DNA of 19,285 nt from HGM11416 sp045596285 (GCA_045596285.1 JAZOCA010000093.1:1-19285), one strand, 5' to 3'. Positions 7,545-14,977 are shown, numbered from the stretch's first letter. Notes: a model not told the origin generated them from the letters alone. Numbers and translations are program-made.

Positions 7545-8053
7545 TGGAACTTATATCCCTACTTTCGAAATATAGCGTAGACTGCATTGCAACCGCCCTG
7601 TTTTCCTGCTTTGCAATACTTGCAGTAAAGAAAAGATTTAAACTACCCGAAAAGGCAAATCGCCTTTTACCCTTTGGATTTTCATTTGCCGTTTACGCCC
7701 TAGCGTCGCTACTTAATATGATTTCAGTTAGCGAAGTCGTTTCAAAAAGCATGACCGCCGGCGGGCTATCAACGGTACTTTACGCCTTTTGCGGGGGATA
7801 TTCCCTTACAAAGGAAGAAGAACTTAAAAAATTAATGAGCACGCTTTTAAAAACGGTTATCGCGGATGAGCAAGTAAGCAAAGTAACCAACGAAATATTA
7901 AGCGATTTAAAAAGCGAAGAAGACGAGTTTTTAATAACCGTAAAAATAAGCACGCTTATTAAAGCAAACGTAACATCCGACGTTTCTGAAGAACAAATAC
8001 GGGCAATAACGTCAGTCTTTATTCAAACCTATCGCGAATTTTCTTACAAATAA
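7544..8053 (+). CDS. Membrane protein of unknown function, 169 residues
   Basis: Hydrophobic segments at about residues 11-29, 41-62 and 72-88 suggest three membrane helices. A soluble, charged helical tail follows (92-169) with repeated Lys/Glu-rich turns. GGGGG at 7533-7537 serves as a ribosome binding site, and the ATG overlaps the stop of the 38-residue ORF. It is followed at once by a strong terminator, so the two form a closed unit just after spoIIE. Position alone does not prove a sporulation role, and spoIIE is separated from it by about 300 bases and a promoter. Not recognised. Confidence 0.75.
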   Translation: MELISLLSKYSVDCIATALFSCFAILAVKKRFKLPEKANRLLPFGFSFAVYALASLLNMISVSEVVSKSMTAGGLSTVLYAFCGGYSLTKEEELKKLMSTLLKTVIADEQVSKVTNEILSDLKSEEDEFLITVKISTLIKANVTSDVSEEQIRAITSVFIQTYREFSYK

Positions 8054-8079
8054 AACCGCACGCCCTTAGTTTAAGCACT

Positions 8080-8120
8080 AAAACCCTTTGGTCTCTTTGG
8101 CTAAAGGGTTTTATTTTTTT
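8080..8120 (+). terminator. Terminator of the 38/169-residue gene pair
   Basis: AAAACCCTTT (8080-8089) pairs with AAAGGGTTTT (8103-8112), extended by GG/CT pairs, and a T-rich tail runs to 8120. A-rich sequence on the 5' side could give weak function on the minus strand. Confidence 0.9.
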
Positions 8121-8140
8121 AGAAAAAAACATTATTAAAT

Positions 8141-8169
8141 TTGTTTTTACTAATTGATTATGGTATAAT
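8141..8169 (+). promoter_or_regulatory. tetR promoter
   Basis: TTGTTT (8141-8146), a 17-base spacer and TATAAT (8164-8169) preceded by TGG form an extended -10 promoter. Transcription should begin near 8176, giving a leader of about 120 nt before the tetR start at 8297. Confidence 0.7.
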
Positions 8170-8234
8170 GGTATTGCAATGGGAATAGTCGGCGCTAAAA
8201 AAAAACGTGAAAACGTCAACAGCACGGGAAACCT

Positions 8235-8291
8235 GGCGTTTTATTAAACGACGAGACTTGCCAATTAAAACACGCCTTTTACGGCAAGGAG
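8235..8291 (+). promoter_or_regulatory. Foldable tetR leader with a hairpin covering the ribosome binding site
   Basis: CTTGCC (8257-8262) pairs with GGCAAG (8283-8288), and the second arm overlaps the AAGGAG ribosome binding site (8286-8291). A competing stem pairs GGCGTTTTA (8235-8243) with TAAAA (8266-8270) and CGCC (8273-8276), with CA bulged. The two folds compete for the same region, as in a translational switch. No ligand class is recognised. Confidence 0.35.
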
Positions 8292-8296
8292 TACCT

Positions 8297-8821
8297 ATGC
8301 AAAAAAACAGTAAAACTAATTGCGAAAATATTTGTAAGGCATTTAAAGAATCTCTTTTAAAGAAAAAATTTAGCCAAATAACCGTTTGTTCCGTATGTGA
8401 AAAAGCGGGCGTTACAAGAAAGTTTTTTTATAATCACTTTAAAGATAAATACGATATTGCCACCTATATTTTTAAAAGCGAATTTTTAGATGAATTTTAT
8501 CTTTCTAACGGCACGTTTGCAGAATTTTTTTCAAGCGCCATAAAATACTTTCATTCGCAAAGAAAATTGTATAAAAAACTGTTTGAAATAGTCCAGCAAA
8601 ATTCCTTTTGTGAAACCTTTCATAATAAATTAACCCAAGAACTTATGCGTAGCGATTTAAGTGCGTTATATAAAACTGAAGAAGAAAAAAAATATGCAAT
8701 TAAATTTTTTGCCGACGCTTTACTCGTATCCGTTAGAGAATGGATAGTAACGCAAGAAGAATCACCAGACGAATATCTAAAAAACATGCATGCACTTTTT
8801 AAAGGCGTTTCGGTTAAATAA
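8297..8821 (+). CDS. TetR/AcrR-family transcriptional regulator
   Basis: The 174-residue protein has an N-terminal helix-turn-helix of TetR type: FSQITVCSVCEKAGVTRKFF followed by YNHFKDKYDI matches the family pattern of helix, AGV-T turn, FYNHF and K-D/E. The rest is a helical ligand/dimer domain, similar in length to DhaS-like TetR proteins. The start at 8297 is chosen because AAGGAG lies five bases upstream. The frame is open back to a GTG at 8207, but no binding site precedes that. It sits before a radical SAM gene and near the three-gene minus-strand unit, so those are possible targets, but no palindromic TetR operator is evident at its own promoter. Confidence 0.88.
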   Translation: MQKNSKTNCENICKAFKESLLKKKFSQITVCSVCEKAGVTRKFFYNHFKDKYDIATYIFKSEFLDEFYLSNGTFAEFFSSAIKYFHSQRKLYKKLFEIVQQNSFCETFHNKLTQELMRSDLSALYKTEEEKKYAIKFFADALLVSVREWIVTQEESPDEYLKNMHALFKGVSVK

Positions 8822-8838
8822 AACATAAAAAGCCTTTA

Positions 8839-8851
8839 TATAGGTCGATTA
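8839..8851 (+). repeat. 13-bp intergenic motif, copy 1
   Basis: TATAGGTCGATTA lies 18 bases after the tetR stop and 44 before the radical SAM start. Short arms AAAG (8829-8832) and CTTT (8858-8861) flank it. Its upstream flank, CATAAAAAGC, is shared with copy 4. Confidence 0.8.
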
Positions 8852-8894
8852 ACTGCACTTTCAATAAAAAAGCAGATATACTAAAAATAATAAA

Positions 8895-9833
8895 ATGCTA
8901 AAACATATAGATAATAAACAAATAAAAAGATATTATTCTTTTTCAGATTATTTAAAGCAAACGTTTGGCGAAAAGGTATACAAACTATCTCTTGACATAG
9001 GGCTTACTTGCCCTAACAGAGATGGCACTAAAGGCACCCGCGGATGTATTTTTTGTAGCGAAGGTGGAAGCGGAGATTTTGCCGAAAAGTGCGATTTAGA
9101 TATAAACAAAGCAATAGAAAAAGCAAAATCACGTATTAAACAAAAAACAGACGCCACGAAATTTATCGCTTATTTTCAAAGTTATACCAACACCTACGGA
9201 AAAACCGAATATTTAGAAGAAGTGTTTACCCAGGCGATAAAGCGCGACGATATAGTTGCAATTTCTATTGCCACAAGACCAGACTGTTTAGAAGATGATA
9301 AAATTAATCTTATTAAAAACCTTTGCAAAATAAAGCCCGTTTTTATTGAACTTGGTCTTCAAACTATGCACGAAGAAACCGCACGATTTATACGGCGAGC
9401 ATATCCTCTTTCTACTTTTGATGAAGCAATCGAAAAACTTAAAGATACGGGAGCAAAAACTGTTGTTCATTTAATTTTAGGTTTGCCTTACGAAAGCGAA
9501 GAAATGATGCTTGAAAGCGTGAAATACGTTGCAAATAAAAATGTGGATGGAATTAAACTTCAACTTCTTCACGTTTTAAAAAATACCGATTTAGCACAAC
9601 TTTATTTAAACGAAAACTTTAAAACATTATCGCAAGAAGAATATATTAATTTACTTGCAAAATGCATAGAATTGCTTCCTAAAAACACCGTTGTGCACAG
9701 ATTAACTGGGGACGCCCCCAAAAAAATCTTACTTGCGCCACAATGGTCGGCAAACAAAAAGCAAGTTTTAAACGCCATAACAAAGTATTTTAATCTTTAC
9801 GACGTTATGCAAGGAAAGAACTTTAACCCATAA
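8895..9833 (+). CDS. Radical SAM protein, TIGR01212/YhcC family
   Basis: The 312-residue protein begins YYSFSDYLKQTFGEKVYKLS and then carries LTCPNRDGTKGTRGCIFCSE. The cysteines at 39, 51 and 54 bind the 4Fe-4S cluster, with the C-x11-C-x2-C spacing of the TIGR01212 (YhcC/YtqA) group rather than the standard CxxxCxxC. ELGLQTMHEETARFIRR and LILGLPYESEEMM are further radical SAM barrel segments. The family is related to Elp3-like enzymes; its substrate is not established to my knowledge. There is no clear ribosome binding site. A possible -10 TATACT (8877-8882) would give a very short leader, or the gene may be co-transcribed with tetR. A bidirectional terminator follows. Confidence 0.92.
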   Translation: MLKHIDNKQIKRYYSFSDYLKQTFGEKVYKLSLDIGLTCPNRDGTKGTRGCIFCSEGGSGDFAEKCDLDINKAIEKAKSRIKQKTDATKFIAYFQSYTNTYGKTEYLEEVFTQAIKRDDIVAISIATRPDCLEDDKINLIKNLCKIKPVFIELGLQTMHEETARFIRRAYPLSTFDEAIEKLKDTGAKTVVHLILGLPYESEEMMLESVKYVANKNVDGIKLQLLHVLKNTDLAQLYLNENFKTLSQEEYINLLAKCIELLPKNTVVHRLTGDAPKKILLAPQWSANKKQVLNAITKYFNLYDVMQGKNFNP

Positions 9834-9835
9834 AC

Positions 9836-9874
9836 AAAAACAGATTTACCAGTAAAAGTAAATCTGTTTTTTTT
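9836..9874. terminator. Bidirectional terminator between convergent genes
   Basis: ACAGATTTAC (9840-9849) pairs perfectly with GTAAATCTGT (9858-9867). Eight T follow on the plus strand and a T run follows on the minus strand, so it can end both the radical SAM transcript and the three-gene minus-strand unit. Confidence 0.92.
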
Positions 9875-9898
9875 GTTATACTTAAAATAAAACTATCC

Positions 9899-9911
9899 TA
9901 TAGGTCGATTA
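9899..9911 (+). repeat. 13-bp intergenic motif, copy 2
   Basis: TATAGGTCGATTA lies in the convergent gap, 13 bases past the stop of the 728-residue gene on the minus strand. Arms CTTAA (9881-9885) and TTAAG (9919-9923) flank it. CGATTAATCG within it is also palindromic. Confidence 0.8.
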
Positions 9912-9924
9912 ATCGCTATTAAGG

Positions 9925-12111
9925 CTAATCAATATCGACTTTTTTAACCATTTTAAAACCTTCTTTTTCAACAAGCCAAAAAGCGTCGTCTAAAATTTGG
10001 TAATCGTAAGAAATAACGTCCGCTTGTTGAACGGTAATTCCGTCACGATTGCTAATCATATCAGAAAAGGTTTTTAATCCATCAAAAGTGGTTAAATTTC
10101 CGTGTCTACGTACCTTATAATTTTTGCCATTAGTAAATTTTGTACCTTTATCGGTGGTTACGGTTTCGGTTAGAATTTGGTTTTTTGAAGCGGGTATAAA
10201 GCCCTTACTTATCATAAATGAATTCCAACGGTAATGTTCAAGTTCGGCAAGGTTTTTGCGTTTAGATTCTTTAAAAATCGCGTTATAATAAACTATGTCT
10301 TTACCGTCTATTTTAGTTTTATAAACGGAAGTATCGGGCATATCGTTTTCGGCGTAAATTTTAAAAAACTGTTCTTTGGTAATAGGCTCTCTCTCGTCTG
10401 AAAGTTCGCAATAATCAAGCCCTAAAAGATGCAATTTAGAACGCAAACTCAAACAGCAATACAAACTTGACTGACGCTCTGCCTGCGTTTTATTAGTGTA
10501 CCATTTTTCAAGTGATTTGCGCATACTAACGGCAATTTCTTTTTCTGAAATGGGATTTCCGCCGTTTTCCTTAACTGAAAATTCTAAATCATAAACAGCG
10601 TTGCGCTTTAAAGCCATATCGTAAAGGTCGCTACCCTTTATTTCGTTTACGTTATAAATTTGCTCGTCCGATCCGATAAAAAAGCAGTTTTTGTTGGGAA
10701 GAAACTCTTTGCAATTGCGCTGATTACGGCATTTTACAAAAATATGACAATTAGAAATATCCCATTCATCTACTTTTGCACTTAACCTTTTTGCCATATC
10801 TATATTTTCAAGATCGTCGCCAAAGGCAATCACAATAACGTTTACCGAAAGCGGATTAACTTTTATTATCTTTTTAATATCCAGATAAAAAGAACCGTCG
10901 TTAATATCAAGGGTATGATAAATTTCATTTGCAGGAAAATCTGGGAAAGGCAAATAATCTAAAGGATTAAGTTCTTTCATTTCGTTTTTCAAGCGATAGT
11001 AATTGTGGTTAAGATTTTTATTATTTTCACTTTTTTCCTTATCGAAAACGTGATAATTAACCTGCTTTAACTTAGCGCCCTTTTCGCCCGCGGTAATAAA
11101 CTGGTTATTAGCCACCGAACTTAGAAATATTTGGCGATTCGTTTTACCAAACCCGATCATTAAAACGTTGATATCAACGTTATCTTTTACAAAACAAGTT
11201 TCGTAATTAATATGATCTCCGTTCATAAAAGAAGTTATGGGATAGCGGTTAATAAAATCGGTTGCAATTTTGCCATATCTATCAAAGAAATTCAAACAGC
11301 CCTTACTTTTAGAAATAATCTCTTCATAAATTTCTTCGTAAACGCTATCGCCGAACACCCAAATTTTCAAGTTATCAAGCATATTAACGTCGCTACAAAG
11401 TTCATTAATACACTTTTTAAAGCGTACGCAAAGCGCCAAATTTTCATCTTGAGTGGGATAGTTAATAATAACTGTAATTTTTTGTTTTTTACTGCCCTTA
11501 ACTATTTTTTTAACAATATCGACGTATCTTGGCGGAGTGTAAGAAAAGATTTTTTTAAGATATAATTCTTCTCTTTCCTTATCTGAAAAGTCCCCTATCA
11601 TAAGTTTGCTTTTCAAATCGGAAGAAGAATATATTTTTTCGTTTGACTCTTGTTTACCAAAAACGTACAACTCTTCTTTCTTAGAAATTAAAACTTTGAA
11701 ATAGTAAAACCATAGCGCGATTTTTTGGTAAAATACCGAAAGAGCAAAAGTAATTGCGTTTAACAATATTAAAAAGAACGCGCCGTGAAGCACCCAATAA
11801 AAGAAAGTGCTTGTTTCAATCAAGGCGCTAACCCCAGTATATTCATATTTTAAAACGACTAAATTTATAACCCTTGCAAAAGAAGAAAATAGCGCTTCAA
11901 AAAATTCCGTACCGTTATACATATACCCCGCAAGATACAAAGGCACGGTGGCAATATACACAAGCGCAAATTTACCTTTTTTAAAATCGCGCAGGGTTTG
12001 CATTTTTTCTTTTCGCGTTCCCTTAAGCAGTTGATAAAGGGTAACCAACACGTATCCAAATAGTATAATCGCGCATAAAAACGCTACTACGTTACACCAA
12101 AACAAACTCAT
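9925..12111 (-). CDS. Membrane protein with TrkA-like Rossmann segments and C-terminal RyR-type domain
   Basis: The 728-residue protein has hydrophobic helices at about 5-28, 47-65 and 103-140 (the last probably two), so its N terminus is membrane-embedded. A first Rossmann-like strand and loop is ELYVFGKQESN (147-157). A second, DINVLMIGFGKTNRQIFLSS (313-332), resembles the nucleotide-binding GxGxxxR start of TrkA-N/RCK domains. A third strand, NVIVIAFGDDLENIDMAKRL (424-443), fits the same fold. The C terminus carries LAELEHYRWNSFMISKGF (621-638) and RRHGNLTTFDGL (668-679), which match prokaryotic RyR domains. Those domains are known from predicted nucleotide-signal systems in bacteria. No potassium selectivity filter is visible. 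It is last in the unit; AAGGG lies six bases before ATG. Confidence 0.75.
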   Translation of the reverse strand: MSLFWCNVVAFLCAIILFGYVLVTLYQLLKGTRKEKMQTLRDFKKGKFALVYIATVPLYLAGYMYNGTEFFEALFSSFARVINLVVLKYEYTGVSALIETSTFFYWVLHGAFFLILLNAITFALSVFYQKIALWFYYFKVLISKKEELYVFGKQESNEKIYSSSDLKSKLMIGDFSDKEREELYLKKIFSYTPPRYVDIVKKIVKGSKKQKITVIINYPTQDENLALCVRFKKCINELCSDVNMLDNLKIWVFGDSVYEEIYEEIISKSKGCLNFFDRYGKIATDFINRYPITSFMNGDHINYETCFVKDNVDINVLMIGFGKTNRQIFLSSVANNQFITAGEKGAKLKQVNYHVFDKEKSENNKNLNHNYYRLKNEMKELNPLDYLPFPDFPANEIYHTLDINDGSFYLDIKKIIKVNPLSVNVIVIAFGDDLENIDMAKRLSAKVDEWDISNCHIFVKCRNQRNCKEFLPNKNCFFIGSDEQIYNVNEIKGSDLYDMALKRNAVYDLEFSVKENGGNPISEKEIAVSMRKSLEKWYTNKTQAERQSSLYCCLSLRSKLHLLGLDYCELSDEREPITKEQFFKIYAENDMPDTSVYKTKIDGKDIVYYNAIFKESKRKNLAELEHYRWNSFMISKGFIPASKNQILTETVTTDKGTKFTNGKNYKVRRHGNLTTFDGLKTFSDMISNRDGITVQQADVISYDYQILDDAFWLVEKEGFKMVKKVDID

Positions 12112-12143
12112 AAAACACCCTTAAAACAACCTAAAAGTTAGCC

Positions 12144-12156
12144 TATAGGTCGATTA
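12144..12156 (+). repeat. 13-bp intergenic motif, copy 3
   Basis: TATAGGTCGATTA lies between the 604- and 728-residue genes. It occupies the loop of a 7-bp hairpin, AAAAGTT (12133-12139) with AACTTTT (12161-12167). Confidence 0.8.
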
Positions 12157-12191
12157 TTTAAACTTTTGTAATTTAAACGAATATTTTTTTA

Positions 12192-14006
12192 TTACACCAA
12201 AGATAAGTAATCTTTTTCGTAATCGCCGTAAATTTTATTACGTAATTTCAATTTATCCGTCATGGTTTTATAGCGTTCATAACGCAAGGCAAGTTCTTTA
12301 TCTTTAATTTCTAAAATTCTATCGCCCATCTCGTTTAAAATTTCTAAAGCAAAATCTTCGCCAAGCTTTAAAGAATAGTAATCTTTAACGTAATCGTTTG
12401 CAAGTGCTAAAATTCTTGTTTTTAATTGACGCCTTAAAAAGTTAGCGCGGAAATATTCTTTAAAGCAGTTTATCTTCGCGCTGACTTCTTCACTTACCGG
12501 CATACTTTCGTTTCCGTCCGTAATAACGCCCTTTTCTGCGCGAATTATACCCTGTTGCAAGAGCAAATAGAATTCCATTTGATTATCTTTAACTTCATCA
12601 CCCGAAGTGATGGGCTCACCCATTTTAGAAAGAACATAATTAAACTTTAAGTCTTTCAAGCAAGCGCCTGCGCTCCAGTTGCTTATAATAAAAGAAAACA
12701 TTTCACTTCTGTTTTTAGCAAAAATACCGTCTTGTTCTTCTTTTGTTTGCGCGGTAAAAATCTTAATGATTTCTTCTGCGCTCGCATTCTTAATATTTAA
12801 AGGCGCGCATGATTTAGCCTTTAAACTATCAACGGTTTTTAAAACTGCTTTTAAAAATGGCGGGAACGAATCATTTAGCAATTTAGCGTATACTTTATTT
12901 CTGATTTCTTGATTTAAAATGACCTTATCGCTATGTAAAAGTGCCGATATAACACGATTAACAGCACTTTCGTAGGCAGAAACGTAGTCCACTTCCAAAA
13001 TATCGGGAAGAAGTGAAAGAATACTATCATCTATATTAACAAGGCGTGAAAAGGCTGTGTTTTGCAAATTGCTGTAATTTTGATATTTGCCGTAAGAAAT
13101 GGCAAACGCACCGCTTTGCTTAATTTCGCCAATAACTTTAAAGGCTTCATTTATCCCTTTCAAGAACTTATTGCTATCGTTATTTTTTGCAAGAGTTGAA
13201 ATAAATAAATATTCAAAATCAAAAGGCGAAGCAAAAAGATCGCAACCGTAAAATCCGTCCGTTGCGCCTAATAAAGCAAAGGTTGAATCTTGAACGCATA
13301 GTGCCTTGCCTGTCAAACTCCAATCGCCATTAAAACAAACGCTGTTTTCATTTTTGCTATTTATAACTTTAAGCCCGCGTTCATTCCAAACGTACGCGTT
13401 AATATCGCCTGCCCATAAACAAATAACGTCACTGCTATCTTTTGCGTTAAAAGCAATCGTTAAAGAACATTTAAAATCTTCTAAAGAACAAACAGAAGAA
13501 ATATTCGCCTTATCGCATAACGCCTTAACAAGAGCAACAAGTTCGCCCTTAAACTGGGTTGCAATCGCATTTATAGCATCATTTTTATCTTCTGCTAAAG
13601 CATAGCTTGTAAGCATTTTTTCCTTATTGATTTTCGTGCCGTAATTTAAAATATACGCGCTTGCAACCGCCGTAAACTTAGCACATAAAAGCCCTGCGGA
13701 AACGCTGTATACTTCATCCCTTTCTTCTTTAGAATCTTTTAAAGTATCTTTAAAAAGCGAGTTTACGTATTCTAAAAAGTCAAGTTCGGGCTCTGCAGTA
13801 AAAATGGGTTTAAAAACCTTATTATATAAGTTTGCATTACAAAAAATATTTTCGTCAAGCAAATTTAAAATATCTTCTTCCCCGCCCTTTGCTTGCGTTA
13901 AAACAACACAATCATTTAAAGCGTATGGCAAACAATCTCTGCCGTAAAGCAGTTTACTGCCCGATTGCAAAATCTTTGTTTTATAATAATAAGTACTTGT
14001 TTTCAT
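12192..14006 (-). CDS. Degenerate PP2C-like phosphatase-fold protein
   Basis: The 604-residue protein has a PP2C-like N-terminal half (about 1-310). GRDCLPYALNDCVVLTQAKG (22-41) aligns with the family's N-terminal strand and DGMGG motif, but the Asp-Gly-Met is replaced by Gln-Ala-Lys. LWAGDINAYVWNERGLKVIN (197-216) matches the GDSRAY block. FALLGATDGFYGC (243-255) keeps the TDG aspartate (D250). The final DN/DD pair is replaced by Ser-Gly (298-299, SGAFAISYG). Loss of two metal sites suggests a binding or sensing role rather than active phosphatase. Residues 310-604 are helical and not recognised. There is no signal peptide or membrane helix. AAGGGATGG precedes the ATG. It is the middle gene of the unit. 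Confidence 0.65.
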   Translation of the reverse strand: MKTSTYYYKTKILQSGSKLLYGRDCLPYALNDCVVLTQAKGGEEDILNLLDENIFCNANLYNKVFKPIFTAEPELDFLEYVNSLFKDTLKDSKEERDEVYSVSAGLLCAKFTAVASAYILNYGTKINKEKMLTSYALAEDKNDAINAIATQFKGELVALVKALCDKANISSVCSLEDFKCSLTIAFNAKDSSDVICLWAGDINAYVWNERGLKVINSKNENSVCFNGDWSLTGKALCVQDSTFALLGATDGFYGCDLFASPFDFEYLFISTLAKNNDSNKFLKGINEAFKVIGEIKQSGAFAISYGKYQNYSNLQNTAFSRLVNIDDSILSLLPDILEVDYVSAYESAVNRVISALLHSDKVILNQEIRNKVYAKLLNDSFPPFLKAVLKTVDSLKAKSCAPLNIKNASAEEIIKIFTAQTKEEQDGIFAKNRSEMFSFIISNWSAGACLKDLKFNYVLSKMGEPITSGDEVKDNQMEFYLLLQQGIIRAEKGVITDGNESMPVSEEVSAKINCFKEYFRANFLRRQLKTRILALANDYVKDYYSLKLGEDFALEILNEMGDRILEIKDKELALRYERYKTMTDKLKLRNKIYGDYEKDYLSLV

Positions 14007-14054
14007 AAAAAAACCATCCCTTAAAATTTCAATTCTTCCGCATAAAAAGCGCTG

Positions 14055-14067
14055 TATAGGTCGATTA
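14055..14067 (+). repeat. 13-bp intergenic motif, copy 4
   Basis: TATAGGTCGATTA lies between the 261- and 604-residue genes. It is inside a hairpin with AGCGCT arms (14048-14053 and 14078-14083). On the minus strand five T follow this hairpin, so it might act as a partial terminator between these two genes. Confidence 0.8.
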
Positions 14068-14094
14068 TCGCACGTTTAGCGCTATTAACCGATT

Positions 14095-14880
14095 TTAGTT
14101 TTTGTTTTCGCCAGATAAAAAATCAAACAACTGATTATCGCCATTATTTAAAATAGAATCACTTTCAAAAGGCAAATCATCAATAGCGTCGTTAAATATA
14201 TCGTCATTCAAAAGCAAATCGTCAAATTCAGAGTCGCCCGTGTTTTTATTAAACTTTTCGTCAAGCAAAAAGCGCAACCCCTTTTCGTTGATTATTGCAA
14301 TTTCATCTTCGGTAGCATTAGGATACCGCACGAAATCTTTTATAGATAAAAACCCGCCGTCAAAGCGTTCTTCGCCCTTAAAATCGGGCATACTAAATTC
14401 ATGCTTTATTAAAGGCCTTTTCTCGCTATAAAGATAATTACCCCATTCATCAATAACGGCAACCACTTCATCTTTGCCAAAACAAATTTCTAAAATAGGA
14501 TCGTCGTGTATAAAATGCCATTTACTTTTCGGCTGAGATTTAACACCTACCCTGCTAGAAAAATCAAATTTATATTTATCGGCAAGAATAAGCGCGCATT
14601 CCCTTAAAGCATTTTCTTTGGTTTGACTTTTATCGGCAAGAGTAATGCAAACCACGCTTTTAGAAATTGCTTTTGCCTTGCCTTCATCAAACTTCTTTTC
14701 TTTTGCGTGTGCGCTAACGTACTCTTTGCGTTCTTTTTTGCAGTCCTTAGCGTATTTGTTATACCCTATAACCAAATCTTTAACAAGACTATTTTTTCTA
14801 TCTTCTTCCGCTTTTAGCCAAAACTCGCCAAACTTAATAAAAAGTTTAACTTTTTTTTGCCCATTTTTACTTACAATCAC
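14095..14880 (-). CDS. Unrecognised soluble protein, first gene of the three-gene unit
   Basis: The 261-residue product starts at GTG (14880), with AAGGGG nine bases upstream. Residues 1-70 are very basic and helical (many Lys with Glu). Residues 73-150 look like an alpha/beta region: SVVCITLADKS, then KWHFIHDDPILEICFGKDEV and VAVIDEWGNYLYSEKRPL. The C-terminal third is acidic, with Asp-rich runs such as DDLLLNDDIFNDAIDDLPFE. No signal peptide, membrane helix, metal-binding cluster or known motif was seen. The basic-head, acidic-tail layout could suit a protein-protein adaptor. It is the promoter-proximal gene, 88 bases before the PP2C-like gene. I cannot assign a family. Confidence 0.7.
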   Translation of the reverse strand: MIVSKNGQKKVKLFIKFGEFWLKAEEDRKNSLVKDLVIGYNKYAKDCKKERKEYVSAHAKEKKFDEGKAKAISKSVVCITLADKSQTKENALRECALILADKYKFDFSSRVGVKSQPKSKWHFIHDDPILEICFGKDEVVAVIDEWGNYLYSEKRPLIKHEFSMPDFKGEERFDGGFLSIKDFVRYPNATEDEIAIINEKGLRFLLDEKFNKNTGDSEFDDLLLNDDIFNDAIDDLPFESDSILNNGDNQLFDFLSGENKN

Positions 14881-14908
14881 CGCAAAAAACCCCTTACGTG
14901 CACCGTAT

Positions 14909-14949
14909 CACAATTCTATCACTATATATTCTAACACAATTCTATCACT
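14909..14949 (-). promoter_or_regulatory. Tandem 15-bp operator repeats over the three-gene promoter
   Basis: CACAATTCTATCACT occurs exactly at 14909-14923 and 14935-14949, 26 bases start to start. One copy lies between the -35 and -10, the other just after the -10 over the expected transcription start. A partial third copy sharing TATCACTTTT is at 14990-14999. The placement is typical of repressor binding. The cognate regulator is unknown. Confidence 0.65.
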
Positions 14950-14957
14950 TTTGTCAA
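14928..14957 (-). promoter_or_regulatory. Promoter of the three-gene unit
   Basis: On the minus strand TTGACA (14957-14952, perfect) and TAGAAT (14933-14928) are spaced by 18 bases, with TGT before the -10. Transcription should start near 14921, about 40 bases before the GTG start. Confidence 0.8.
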
Positions 14958-14977
14958 TGAATATATAAATATATTCA
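14958..14977. repeat. 20-bp inverted repeat just upstream of the -35
   Basis: TGAATATAT (14958-14966) and its exact reverse complement ATATATTCA (14969-14977) flank an AA centre. It abuts the -35 of the three-gene promoter, so it may be a second regulator site or an A/T-rich upstream element. Confidence 0.55.

Noticed and set aside
8207..8296. GTG at 8207 as the tetR start
   Set aside because: No ribosome binding site precedes it, while the ATG at 8297 has AAGGAG and gives a normal TetR length.
9925..12111. Calling the 728-residue protein a potassium channel
   Set aside because: TrkA-like Rossmann strands are present, but no selectivity filter or pore-loop motif is visible.
8839..14067. The 13-bp motif as a CRISPR array or integron attC array
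   Set aside because: Spacing is 1-2 kb with whole genes between copies, there are no spacers, and no GTTRRRY/R-box pairs, cas genes or integrase were seen.
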